From assembly GCF_023746595.1 (NCBI RefSeq), contig NZ_CP080572.1, forward strand, positions 806,001 to 870,000: a stretch of DNA of 64,000 bases. Reading direction: 5' to 3'. Positions 1 to 8,006 of this stretch are shown here, piece after piece (positions within the stretch are counted from its first letter, which is position 1; each line of letters opens with the position of its first letter). The stretch comes from Thermococcus argininiproducens (GTDB taxonomy: Archaea; Methanobacteriota_B; Thermococci; Thermococcales; Thermococcaceae). The notes beneath the pieces were generated by a model. The model saw only the letters and a program-made list of their open reading frames with translations, was not told the origin of the DNA and ran no database searches. Position numbers and translations under genes: made by a program.

Positions 1-407
1 TAGCTGAAACTAAAAACTTGAATGTTCAGAAGGAAGTTCTTAAAGTATCTAAACTCTTTGATATAGGAGGGTTTTTAAGACGTAGAATAGAGAGCTACTC
101 CTCTGGAATGTTCAAACGTCTAAGTCTTGCTCAGGCTTTTTTAGGTGAGCCGGAGGTGATATTCCTCGATGAACCGTTTGCTAACATAGATTTTGAAAGT
201 ATTGCTAAGATAATTTCAATTATCGCTGAGAAAAAGATAACTGGAACTGATTTTGTTATCATATCCCATATCTGGGAACCTCTTATAAACATGGCAGATT
301 ATATTGTTGTATTAAGTGCCGGAAAAGTGTATTTAGAAGGCAGAGCAGACAAAATAGAGGAAGACATTGAAAATCTCTTTAGACTTCCAAATTCTCTTCT
401 CCGATAA
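1..407 (+). CDS. ABC transporter ATP-binding protein, C-terminal part (cut by window edge)
   Basis: The reading frame is already open at the window edge (codons from base 3 read AETKNLNVQ), so the start lies upstream. The visible part holds the second half of an ABC nucleotide-binding domain: signature motif SYSSGMFKRLSLAQA, Walker B EVIFLDEPFANID and the switch histidine in VIISHIWEP. The Walker A is outside the window. The signature SSGM rather than LSGG resembles CcmA/NatA-type exporter ATPases. Partner membrane subunits would lie upstream, so the substrate cannot be named. The family is certain, the transported substrate unknown. Confidence 0.85.
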   Translation, partial: AETKNLNVQKEVLKVSKLFDIGGFLRRRIESYSSGMFKRLSLAQAFLGEPEVIFLDEPFANIDFESIAKIISIIAEKKITGTDFVIISHIWEPLINMADYIVVLSAGKVYLEGRADKIEEDIENLFRLPNSLLR

Positions 408-455
408 GCTATTGAAAAAATGTTTTACCTATGTTCTCGAACCATTTTCCATAAA

Positions 456-543
456 TGGTGCGGGGGACGGGATTTGAACCCGCGAACCCCTACGGGACGG
501 GACCCTGAATCCCGCGCCTTTGGCCAGGCTCGGCAACCCCCGC
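456..543 (-). tRNA. tRNA-Leu (anticodon CAG), CCA encoded
   Basis: Read on the minus strand, the 7-bp acceptor stem GCGGGGG/CCCCCGC closes an 88-nt class II tRNA with a long variable arm. The anticodon stem CGGGA/TCCCG encloses the loop TTCAGGG, giving anticodon CAG, which reads leucine codon CUG. The T-arm carries GGTTCAAATCC. The discriminator A is followed by a genomically encoded CCA (TGG on the plus strand at 456-458). No intron is seen in the anticodon loop. Confidence 0.96.
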
Positions 544-567
544 GCGTTATTAAGTGAATCTGATAGA

Positions 568-582
568 GCTTTTAAACCTTTC
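568..582 (-). promoter_or_regulatory. Promoter of tRNA-Leu (BRE/TATA)
   Basis: On the minus strand the sequence GAAAGGTTTAAAAGC lies about 30 bases upstream of the tRNA 5' end. AAAGG fits the archaeal BRE and TTTAAAA the TATA box. Spacing is right for a start at or just before the mature tRNA. Confidence 0.6.
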
Positions 583-609
583 TCCTTTTCATGAATAGAA
601 AGAGAAAAG

Positions 610-1251
610 TCATTCGAGCCAAATCTCTACTCTTTGGACGCCTTTGCCTATGCTAGAGCGTTTGAGCTTCCTTAGATGGCCGATTTCCTTAATGTCTCTT
701 ACATGAGTCCCGCCACAGGGGAGGATCTCAAAGTCTCTTATTTGGGTTAGTCTCTTCTCCCCTTCCCACCAAGTTTTTACTTCCCCACCTTCATCAACGT
801 AGTGATTAAATAGTTCGATTATTTTTTCTTTGTACTGGTTGATGTTTTCTGGATATCTTACGTCATAACGGCCCTTTTCAGGGTTCATTCCACTACCATG
901 TATTTGCCAGTTTTCTTTCCCAAGAACCTCATTGAAAACATGATCCAGAAGATGCAATGCTGTATGGATTCTCATTAGCTTGTACCTTCTTTCCCAATTA
1001 AGTTTGAGCTCTACTTTATCACCTACGTTAAATAGATTTGGCTCTTCGACTACATGCCATATGTTGCCTTCTTCATCTTTATACACATCTATGACTTTCA
1101 CATCATTTATATTCCCTGTATCGTGGGGTTGTCCACCTCCGGTTGGATAAAAGATTGTCTGGTCTAAAAGAAGTGCATTGTCTTTTACCTTGAGAATCTT
1201 TGCAGTGGCTTCTTTCAGATAGGAATCTTCATAATAAAGTTTCTTTGTCAC
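610..1251 (-). CDS. alaX: Alanyl-tRNA editing protein AlaX (AlaX-M type)
   Basis: A free-standing trans-editing protein that hydrolyses Ser-tRNA(Ala), and possibly Gly-tRNA(Ala). The zinc-binding pattern of the family is present: HTALH near residue 96 and CGGTH near residue 179, after an N-terminal beta-barrel region with YPTGGGQP. About 213 aa is the size of AlaX-M, which has the extra N-terminal domain missing from AlaX-S. The GTG at 1251 is chosen because AGGTG sits six bases upstream. A GTG three codons earlier falls inside that ribosome-binding site. It stands alone between tRNA-Leu and a secreted protein gene on the same strand. Confidence 0.93.
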   Translation of the reverse strand: MTKKLYYEDSYLKEATAKILKVKDNALLLDQTIFYPTGGGQPHDTGNINDVKVIDVYKDEEGNIWHVVEEPNLFNVGDKVELKLNWERRYKLMRIHTALHLLDHVFNEVLGKENWQIHGSGMNPEKGRYDVRYPENINQYKEKIIELFNHYVDEGGEVKTWWEGEKRLTQIRDFEILPCGGTHVRDIKEIGHLRKLKRSSIGKGVQRVEIWLE

Positions 1252-1299
1252 AAGCACCACCTATAACAAATAGAAAAAAGAGGTTAAAAATTTGCCTCT

Positions 1300-2733
1300 C
1301 TATTTTTTCTTCAAAATAAAGAGGGCAATCCCAATTAGAACCAATGCTCCAGCTATTCCTGCTATTTGTGTAGTTGTGAGGTTAATACCTCCGCTGTTTT
1401 CTGGCATAGTATAACGAATGTAAGCCCTTGTTACATTTCCGAGGAGGGCTTGAATATCCTCAAAAGGCGCCCCATACCTTACAAAGACATTTGCGGTAAT
1501 TACTATTTTGTTTTTCTCTATGGTTGTTATGAGAGTGTATTTGTTTCCGTTTATCTCTTTACTCATGTTTTTGGGAACTTCCACGATAGTGGCTGTTGGG
1601 GGTAATATAAACTCTATTTTCAAGCTTTGGTTAATCTCATTTTGGGCTCTATAACCTAGTTGAGATGGATTCAAGAGGGTTGGATCAAAGGAGTATTCGT
1701 AGGTTCCATTTATCATTTTTGTGAAGTTTTTCAAGACATAATTGGCTTCTATTGTTAGAGGCCCTTCTTTTTCCATCCCTAAAATCGTTGCATTGGCATC
1801 TTCAACTTGAATTCCTTGCATAATCATACCTTGTAGGTAGTTCTGAAGTATCATATTTGTTACATTTTGTACTCCTAATAGGTTTATTTGTTGTTTCATG
1901 AGTTCTATCTGATCTTTTGGTTCAAGGTACGTCTCTCTAACTAAAAGATTTGTAGTGCCATCTTCCTTAATTTCTGCCCGTATGTACTGTTCTGTTTTCA
2001 CTGGTTGGTAGGTTTCTTCCCCTTTGTATGGTGTTTTATAACGGATATAAAATGCATTGTAATTGGCGAAAAGTGCTCTAAATCCACTTGGAGAAAGATT
2101 CTCTTCCAGATATAAGTCAGAAGCAACGATTATTTTATTTCCTTCAACTTTTGAACGCACATAGAACTTGCTCTGGTTAAATTCTTGGGTATATGCTTGA
2201 GGATATTCAACGAGTTCTGCTCCTTCAGGTAGCTCTATTATGAACATGTTGTGGAGCTCTATTTTTTGTGGTAACCCTGTATCTGGAATTGGCATTGTAG
2301 CGTAGCCTCTTGTTGGATCAACTATTATCTCCCAGTAGTCATCATATGAATAATACTTAGCAAAATTCTCAGCATAGGCAGTAAAGACCACGGTGAAGTT
2401 GTCTTCTTTAATGCTCACCAATTCGAAGGTCTGGTTTTTTGTTCTAATTCCTGCATTGGCTAGACTTGCGATGTAATTGTCAAGTTGCTCTTTTTCAAAT
2501 TTTGCTATTGCTTCTTCTTTGCTCATGTTTGTTTGATTAAGAATACTGGCTATCTCTTCATTTATTCTGTCTTGGGGTCCTAATATTGAAGTTATTACAG
2601 TGATTTGAGCATCTCCGTTTTGCAGCATTTTGATCTTAAGAGTGAACTCTTCTTTATAATAATCCACAGCCTCTGCATGAACGAAAGAGAGGCTCAGAAG
2701 CAGAATTATTAAAATACTCCCTAACTTTTTCAT
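1300..2733 (-). CDS. Secreted, C-terminally anchored protein with two related halves
   Basis: Not recognised as a named family. The N-terminus is a clear signal peptide (MKKLGSILIILLLSLSFVHA). The C-terminus has a single hydrophobic helix ending in KKK (IAGIAGALVLIGIALFILKKK), so the body should lie outside the cell, anchored by its tail. The body appears to be an internal duplication: about residues 40-235 and 250-440 share the order of a helical segment with MSKEEAIAKF/VTNMILQNYL character, a beta-rich part and closing segments IRYKTPY and IRYTMPE. Several N-x-S/T sites would suit N-glycosylation. A role in surface binding or layer structure is possible but unproven. Confidence 0.8.
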   Translation of the reverse strand: MKKLGSILIILLLSLSFVHAEAVDYYKEEFTLKIKMLQNGDAQITVITSILGPQDRINEEIASILNQTNMSKEEAIAKFEKEQLDNYIASLANAGIRTKNQTFELVSIKEDNFTVVFTAYAENFAKYYSYDDYWEIIVDPTRGYATMPIPDTGLPQKIELHNMFIIELPEGAELVEYPQAYTQEFNQSKFYVRSKVEGNKIIVASDLYLEENLSPSGFRALFANYNAFYIRYKTPYKGEETYQPVKTEQYIRAEIKEDGTTNLLVRETYLEPKDQIELMKQQINLLGVQNVTNMILQNYLQGMIMQGIQVEDANATILGMEKEGPLTIEANYVLKNFTKMINGTYEYSFDPTLLNPSQLGYRAQNEINQSLKIEFILPPTATIVEVPKNMSKEINGNKYTLITTIEKNKIVITANVFVRYGAPFEDIQALLGNVTRAYIRYTMPENSGGINLTTTQIAGIAGALVLIGIALFILKKK

Positions 2734-2824
2734 CTCTATCCCCCAAATATTCTTGTTCTAAGAATCAGATGGTAAGTGAGTATTTAACTCTATCTATTCC
2801 ATAAAGAAAAAGGAAGAAAAAAGA

Positions 2825-4087
2825 TCACCACTTACTTTCGTCGAGCTCCCCTTCAGTTTTTGCAACGATCGTGGTTCCAGCCAAATCACCAGTGACGTTT
2901 ACCATTGTTCTTCCCATGTCCAATATAGCGTCAATTCCAAGGATCATTGCATACGCCAATGCCACCGCACTTCCAGGCTCCAGAGATAATCCAACACTTT
3001 CAAGGACCATTGCAAGCATTATTGCTCCAGCTCCGGGAACACCAGCAGTTCCAATTGAAGCCAAGACTGCTGTAAGAACTATTACTAACTGTTGGCTGAA
3101 TGGGAGGGATTGTCCAATTGCGAAAGCTATGAACATTGCACATACACCTTGGTATAGGGCAGTTCCATCCATGTTAATCGTTGCACCTAGTGGAAGGGTA
3201 AATGAGTAAATGCTCCTTGGGACCCCCATATTTTCGTCAGCAACACGCATAGTCACTGGTAGGGTACCACTTGAGCTTCTTGTGACGAATGCTGTAATCA
3301 TAGCGTCTTTGGCTTTATTGAGGAACTTAATTAGGTCCAGACCAAAGACCTTCAAGAGAATTCCATATACTAGCCCAATCTGAATTATAAGGCCTAAATA
3401 AACTGCTAACGTTACTTTGGCTAAAGGTCCAACAACTTTAGTTCCTTGGGTTCCCATAACGTAAGCTATTAAGGCAAATACACCTATTGGGGCATACTGC
3501 ATAACTCCCCACACTATTTTATACATTGCCTCGGCAAGTCCATCGAAGGCATTAAAGAGGGTCGTGGCAGAGTTTCTTATTCTCTCATTTTCACTATTCA
3601 TAAGGTAACTTAGGGCTATTCCTAAAACAATGGCAAAGAATATTGTGGGTAACACTTGGCCGTTTGACAATGCTGCAAATGGGTTCTTAGGTACGATATT
3701 CAGAAGAGTGTCTACTAGTGATGGTTTGGTTGCTTCAATAACTTTCCCTTCTCCAACTCCAAGTTCTAACCCTAGACCTGGTTTGAAAATATTGGCCATC
3801 AAAAGACCAAGGAACACTGCAAAAGCTGAAGTTACTAAGTAATAAACTACTATTTTTACACCAACTCTTCCAAGTCTTGCAGGGCTTATGCTAGCTGCAC
3901 CAACAACTAGAGAAGCTAGGATTATCGGCATTACTAACATTTTTAAGAGCCTGATGAATAGGTCTCCAAGCGGCTTTATGGTCGCTGCTTTGTCCCCTAT
4001 TATTAGTCCAACTATTGCACCAAGAATCAAACCTATCAAGATTTTTCTCAAAACGGGGTATTCAAGATAGCTCTTAAGGAGCCCCAT
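2825..4087 (-). CDS. gltP: Sodium-coupled dicarboxylate/amino acid symporter (DAACS family, GltPh-like)
   Basis: A trimeric elevator-type secondary transporter taking up aspartate or related acids with sodium. The start is set at [15 protein letters not shown], after GGAGGTG, giving 420 aa, close to GltPh (422 aa). An upstream in-frame ATG would add 21 residues not found in GltPh. Hallmarks: HP1 serine-rich SSSGTLPVT near residue 271, NMDGTALYQ near 305, HP2 GVPGAG near 349, and TM8 [16 protein letters not shown] with the substrate-binding Asp390, Arg393 and Asp401 equivalents. These match GltPh Asp394/Arg397/Asp405, which favours aspartate as substrate. Confidence 0.94.
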   Translation of the reverse strand: MGLLKSYLEYPVLRKILIGLILGAIVGLIIGDKAATIKPLGDLFIRLLKMLVMPIILASLVVGAASISPARLGRVGVKIVVYYLVTSAFAVFLGLLMANIFKPGLGLELGVGEGKVIEATKPSLVDTLLNIVPKNPFAALSNGQVLPTIFFAIVLGIALSYLMNSENERIRNSATTLFNAFDGLAEAMYKIVWGVMQYAPIGVFALIAYVMGTQGTKVVGPLAKVTLAVYLGLIIQIGLVYGILLKVFGLDLIKFLNKAKDAMITAFVTRSSSGTLPVTMRVADENMGVPRSIYSFTLPLGATINMDGTALYQGVCAMFIAFAIGQSLPFSQQLVIVLTAVLASIGTAGVPGAGAIMLAMVLESVGLSLEPGSAVALAYAMILGIDAILDMGRTMVNVTGDLAGTTIVAKTEGELDESKW

Positions 4088-4189
4088 TGGCTCCCACCTC
4101 CGGGCATTGGTGTTATATATGGGATATGGCGGGAGAAAATTGGTCATCAAGGTATATAAATATTTTCTAATTAGGGAAAGAATAGAGAA

Positions 4190-4936
4190 TCACTTAAACC
4201 TTAATGACACATCTCCATAGAGAATTTTTTCCCTTTTTCCATCCTCAAGTTCAAGGATCAAAGCACCAAATTCGTCAATATCTAAGGCCTTTCCAGTTAA
4301 GGTTTTGTCTTCCGTTATTATTTTTACCTCTCTTCTTAAAATGGCCTTTTCTCTCCATTTTTGAAGTATGAGGGCATCTTTCTCTGCCAAAAATTCTCTA
4401 TACCAGTGTTCTAGGCGTTCTACAAGAATCTTAAAAACTTCTATAATGGGTATTTCCACTCCCAATACCTCTCTTAACGAGGTGGAAGTACTCACAAGCT
4501 CTTGGGGTAAGGAATTGTTAACATTCATACCTATGCCTAGAATAATGTAGTAAACCTCCTTCTCGGAGAAGCTTCCTTCTACTAGGATTCCACATATTTT
4601 CTTTTCATTAACAAGTACATCATTAGGCCATTTTATTTTTCCTTCAATTCCAAGCTGTTCAAGGGTTTCAACCACTGCTAGGGCTCCAAGAAAAACGAGT
4701 TTTGTCATATGTTCTGGGGTTGTATTTGGCTTTAGAATAACACTCATCCAAAGTCCCCCTTGAGGGGATGCCCACGTTCTAAATTTTCTTCCATATCCTG
4801 TCTCTTGGACATCCGCCACTATTATTGTGCCTTCTTCCTCATGAGCAGCAATTCTCTTTGCGTATTCGTTAGTTGAGTCTATTTTCTTAAAGTAAACAAT
4901 CTTTCTGCCGATCTTCTTTGTGTTAAGTCCCAACAT
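4190..4936 (-). CDS. birA: Biotin-[carboxyl carrier protein] ligase
   Basis: Attaches biotin to a lysine of carboxyl-carrier domains via biotinyl-AMP. The N-terminus closely resembles the Pyrococcus enzyme (MLGLNTKKIGRKIVYFKKID), with DSTNEYAK, the adenylate-binding GYGRKFRTWASPQGGLW loop, KWPNDVLV and a C-terminal SH3-like domain ending GDVSLRF. No N-terminal DNA-binding domain is present, so it is a ligase only. ATG 4936 is preferred over GTG 4945 because GGTG lies six bases before it. Its probable client, a carboxyltransferase with a fused biotinyl domain, lies two genes away at 6041-7816. Confidence 0.93.
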   Translation of the reverse strand: MLGLNTKKIGRKIVYFKKIDSTNEYAKRIAAHEEEGTIIVADVQETGYGRKFRTWASPQGGLWMSVILKPNTTPEHMTKLVFLGALAVVETLEQLGIEGKIKWPNDVLVNEKKICGILVEGSFSEKEVYYIILGIGMNVNNSLPQELVSTSTSLREVLGVEIPIIEVFKILVERLEHWYREFLAEKDALILQKWREKAILRREVKIITEDKTLTGKALDIDEFGALILELEDGKREKILYGDVSLRFK

Positions 4937-4987
4937 GGTTTTCACCAGAAATCTTTGGGGTTAAAGGGTTATTTAAGTTAACGATAA

Positions 4988-5021
4988 GGTTTAAATTCTA
5001 AAAAGGTTTAAATTCTAAAAA
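4988..5021 (+). repeat. Perfect 17-bp tandem duplication carrying two TATA boxes
   Basis: GGTTTAAATTCTAAAAA occurs twice head to tail with no mismatch, directly upstream of the aldolase gene. Each copy holds a TTTAAATT TATA-like box, at 4990-4997 and 5007-5014. The proximal copy is placed correctly for a start near 5035, the distal copy would start 17 bases earlier. Confidence 0.9.
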
Positions 5022-5028
5022 GGCAATG

Positions 5029-5045
5029 TATCACTAGAGGTGATT
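5029..5045. promoter_or_regulatory. Putative Thermococcales glycolytic motif (Tgr/TrmBL1 operator)
   Basis: TATCAC-TAGAG-GTGATT matches the known TGM consensus TATCAC-N5-GTGATA at 11 of 12 positions. It lies downstream of the TATA boxes and overlaps the expected start and ribosome-binding site of the aldolase gene. In the known system a TGM downstream of TATA gives repression by Tgr/TrmBL1 when sugars are absent. The right half also serves as Shine-Dalgarno sequence, so only the left half is independent evidence. Confidence 0.55.
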
Positions 5046-5048
5046 AGC

Positions 5049-5897
5049 ATGGAATCTTACAACAATATTGGCATAAAGAGGAGACTGAGGAGATTCTTTA
5101 GAAAAGATGGAAGGGCCTTGATTTTTGCGATGGATCATGGATTTGAACATGGTCCGACAGATTTTGAAGAAACTTGGGAGCACATTAATCCAAGGGTCAT
5201 TATTAGAAAGGTCGTAAGGGCGGGGATCGATGGTGTTATGATGCTTCCAGGAATAGCTAGGATTGCTGGAGACGAGCTCATTGGGAAAGAGGTAGGTTTA
5301 ATGGTGAAGCTTACTAGCAAGACCGAACTTAGACCAAAAGAGGAGTGGCTCATGCAAGACCAACTTGGTTTTGTAGAGGACGCAATTAAGCTTGGTGCTG
5401 ATGCTGTGGCTGCAACAGTTTATTGGGGAAGTCCGTATGAAGGAGCTATGATGAGACAGTTTGCAGAGATAGCTAGTTATGCTCATGATTTAGGGTATCC
5501 TGTTGTTCAATTTGCATATCCAAGAGGTCCCTACATTAATGAAAAGTACGGAAAAAAGGAAGATTATCGAGTGGTAATGTATGGAGCAAGGGCTGCTGCA
5601 GAGATGGGAGCAGACATGATTAAAACTTACTGGACAGGTTCAAGAGAAACATTTGCTAAGGTTGTGGAAGCAGCTTCAGGAGTTCCAGTTCTTCTAAGCG
5701 GAGGCGCGAAGACAAGTAATCCACTTGATTTCTTAAACCTTGTGTGGGAAGTAATTGAAGCTGGGGGAAGTGGAGCTGTTGTAGGTAGAAATATTTTCCA
5801 AAGAAAGAACCCAGAAACTCTTATAAGGGCCCTTTTGAGGGTGATACATAGGAATGAAGGTCCTGAAGAGGCAGCTAAAGCTGAAGGCTTGGTTTGA
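5049..5897 (+). CDS. fba: Fructose-1,6-bisphosphate aldolase, archaeal class I (FbaA/DhnA type)
   Basis: Reversibly cleaves fructose-1,6-bisphosphate to dihydroxyacetone phosphate and glyceraldehyde-3-phosphate through a Schiff base. Signs are the N-terminal [14 protein letters not shown] (residues 23-36) with the family Asp, and [11 protein letters not shown] with the probable Schiff-base Lys192. The 282-aa length is normal for the Pyrococcus/Thermococcus enzyme. ATG 5049 follows GAGGTG, while the in-frame GTG at 5040 lies within it. It sits between biotin ligase and a biotin-dependent carboxyltransferase, a grouping that fits C3/C4 and hexose interconversion. Control by the upstream TGM-like site is likely. 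Confidence 0.94.
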   Translation: MESYNNIGIKRRLRRFFRKDGRALIFAMDHGFEHGPTDFEETWEHINPRVIIRKVVRAGIDGVMMLPGIARIAGDELIGKEVGLMVKLTSKTELRPKEEWLMQDQLGFVEDAIKLGADAVAATVYWGSPYEGAMMRQFAEIASYAHDLGYPVVQFAYPRGPYINEKYGKKEDYRVVMYGARAAAEMGADMIKTYWTGSRETFAKVVEAASGVPVLLSGGAKTSNPLDFLNLVWEVIEAGGSGAVVGRNIFQRKNPETLIRALLRVIHRNEGPEEAAKAEGLV

Positions 5898-6040
5898 TAC
5901 ACATATTTCCTTTTTCTGGTTGCAATGTATAATCACGTTCATAATTTTTCTTTTTTGAGCTTTGATGGCCAATAAAATCTTAATTTGCTAAAGACAAGGA
6001 TTATAAAGGCCAATTTTAAATGGGGCTTGAGGTGAGGAGG

Positions 6041-7816
6041 ATGGTTAGGATAATAGATACTACTCTTAGAGACGCTCATCAGTCACTTATTGCAACAAGG
6101 CTCTCAACAACTGATATGCTCCCAATAGCCGAGAAAATGGATAAGATAGGGTTCTATTCAATGGAAGTCTGGGGAGGGGCAACTTTTGATGCTGCCCTAC
6201 GCTTTTTGAGAGAAGATCCTTGGGAAAGATTAAGAGTCTTAAGAGAGTATGTAAGGAAAACAAAGCTCCAGATGTTGCTTAGAGGGCAGAATGTTGTAGG
6301 GTATAAGCACTATCCCGATGATGTTGTGGAAAAGTTTGTTGAGCTTGCACACAAAAATGGGATTGATATTTTTAGAGTCTTTGATGCTCTCAATGATGTT
6401 AGAAACATGAAAACTGCAATTAAAAAAGCCAAAGAAGTTGGAGCCGAAGTTCAGGGGGCAATAAGCTATACTACCGGAAAAGTTTTTACTCTGGAGTACT
6501 ACATGAAGAAAGTTGATGAGTTAATAGAGTTGGATGTGGATTATATCACAATCAAAGACATGGCTGCTCTTTTAGATCCTCAAACAGCTTATGATCTTGT
6601 GAGGGAGATTAAAGAACGTTATGGGATAAAAGTTAATGTTCATACTCACGCAACCAGCGGCTTAGCTTCGGCTACCTATTTAAAAGCAGTGGAAGCTGGG
6701 GCTGATTTCATAGATACTGCTATTTATCCATTGGCAAATGGAACTGCTCAACCAGCAATTCAAAGTATCTATTACTCATTAAGAAATGGGGACAAACCCA
6801 AACTTGATATGAAGCTTATTTTCCAAATTTCTCGCTATTTAAGGAGAATTCTTGAGGAAAAGTATGAACATCTAATGAACAAAAGAGCACTTCATGGCGA
6901 TCCAAATGTTTTGATTCATCAAATCCCAGGGGGAATGTATTCAAACTTAATTTCACAGCTCAGAGAAATGAAGGCCCTTGATAAGTTAGAAACGGTTCTT
7001 GAAGAAGTTCCAAAGGTTAGAGAAGAACTTGGCTATCCTCCTTTGGTAACTCCGACTTCTCAGATAGTAGGAACTCAGGCTGTTTTTAATGTTCTCTTTG
7101 GAAGGTATAAAATGATCACAGAAGAAACTAAAAACTATGTTAAGGGACTTTATGGCATACCGCCAGCTCAGATAAAAGAAGAAATTAAGCAGCTTATTCT
7201 TGGAGATGAGGAACCTATAGCCGTTAGACCTGCGGATCTGCTTGAACCTCTGCTTGAGAAAGCAAGAAGAGAACTTGAAGAAAAGGGTTATTTAGAAAAA
7301 GAGGAAGACATACTAACATATGCATTATTCCCACAAGTAGCGTTAGAATTCTTTGAATTAAGAAAACAAGGAAAGCTCAAACCCGTTGAGGAAAAACCCA
7401 AAGGCAGAATAATAAAGGTCTATGTGGCGGGTAGGGAATATGAAGTTGGAATAGAAGGAGTTAGTCTTGAAGCTTTAGTCATACCATCCTATACTCCCTC
7501 AGAAATTCCTATGCAAGCAGTACCGCAAGTGTCCATGGCACAAGTTTCTACTCCCGCAGCTCCAATTGAAGTGCCTAGTGTTTCTGCACCTTCTGTTAGT
7601 GGGGAAGGCGTAGTCACTGCTCCAATGCCTGGTAAGATTCTTCGGGTTCTTGTTAAAGAGGGCGATGAGGTTAAGATTGGTGAGGGGCTTCTTGTGTTAG
7701 AGGCAATGAAAATGGAAAATGAGATACCTTCACCCGTAAATGGTGTTGTTAAGAGAATCCTTGTTAAGGAGGGTGACACAGTCGATACAGGCCAACCACT
7801 AATAGAACTAGGGTGA
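6041..7816 (+). CDS. Pyruvate/oxaloacetate carboxyltransferase with fused biotinyl domain (OadA/PycB type)
   Basis: The N-terminal half is an HMGL-like carboxyltransferase barrel: DTTLRDAHQSLIATR at residues 5-19, LRGQN, a KDMAALL segment with the carbamylated-Lys context, and HTHATSG metal ligands. A PycB/OadA conserved region follows, then a flexible Pro/Ala/Ser linker near residues 490-530, then a biotinyl domain with EAMKMEN and biotin Lys557. It moves carboxyl groups between oxaloacetate/pyruvate and biotin. No biotin carboxylase or membrane decarboxylase subunit is beside it, so direction cannot be decided here. ATG 6041 is taken because GAGGTG precedes it by six bases, ATG 6020 has no such site. 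Confidence 0.9.
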   Translation: MVRIIDTTLRDAHQSLIATRLSTTDMLPIAEKMDKIGFYSMEVWGGATFDAALRFLREDPWERLRVLREYVRKTKLQMLLRGQNVVGYKHYPDDVVEKFVELAHKNGIDIFRVFDALNDVRNMKTAIKKAKEVGAEVQGAISYTTGKVFTLEYYMKKVDELIELDVDYITIKDMAALLDPQTAYDLVREIKERYGIKVNVHTHATSGLASATYLKAVEAGADFIDTAIYPLANGTAQPAIQSIYYSLRNGDKPKLDMKLIFQISRYLRRILEEKYEHLMNKRALHGDPNVLIHQIPGGMYSNLISQLREMKALDKLETVLEEVPKVREELGYPPLVTPTSQIVGTQAVFNVLFGRYKMITEETKNYVKGLYGIPPAQIKEEIKQLILGDEEPIAVRPADLLEPLLEKARRELEEKGYLEKEEDILTYALFPQVALEFFELRKQGKLKPVEEKPKGRIIKVYVAGREYEVGIEGVSLEALVIPSYTPSEIPMQAVPQVSMAQVSTPAAPIEVPSVSAPSVSGEGVVTAPMPGKILRVLVKEGDEVKIGEGLLVLEAMKMENEIPSPVNGVVKRILVKEGDTVDTGQPLIELG

Positions 7817-7940
7817 GTTTTACTGTTTCTTTGCGTTAGGTCTTCTTCTTTGTTTTTGACTCAACCTGTGGATTAAATACTTTATTTTTACTTCTATATG
7901 GTACACTTCTCGAAATTTATTTGTGAAAACGCCCGGATTT

Positions 7941-7957
7941 CCGAAAGGCATATATAT
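7941..7957 (+). promoter_or_regulatory. Promoter of cstA (BRE/TATA)
   Basis: CCGAAAGGCATATATAT combines a BRE-like CGAAAGG with a strong TATA box. It lies about 50-65 bases before the cstA start codon, giving a short leader that carries GGGGGTG at 7994-8000. Confidence 0.65.
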
Positions 7958-8006
7958 TTTACCATAGAATAAGTTTATGATGGATTTTCCTTTGGGGGTG
8001 TTTTAG

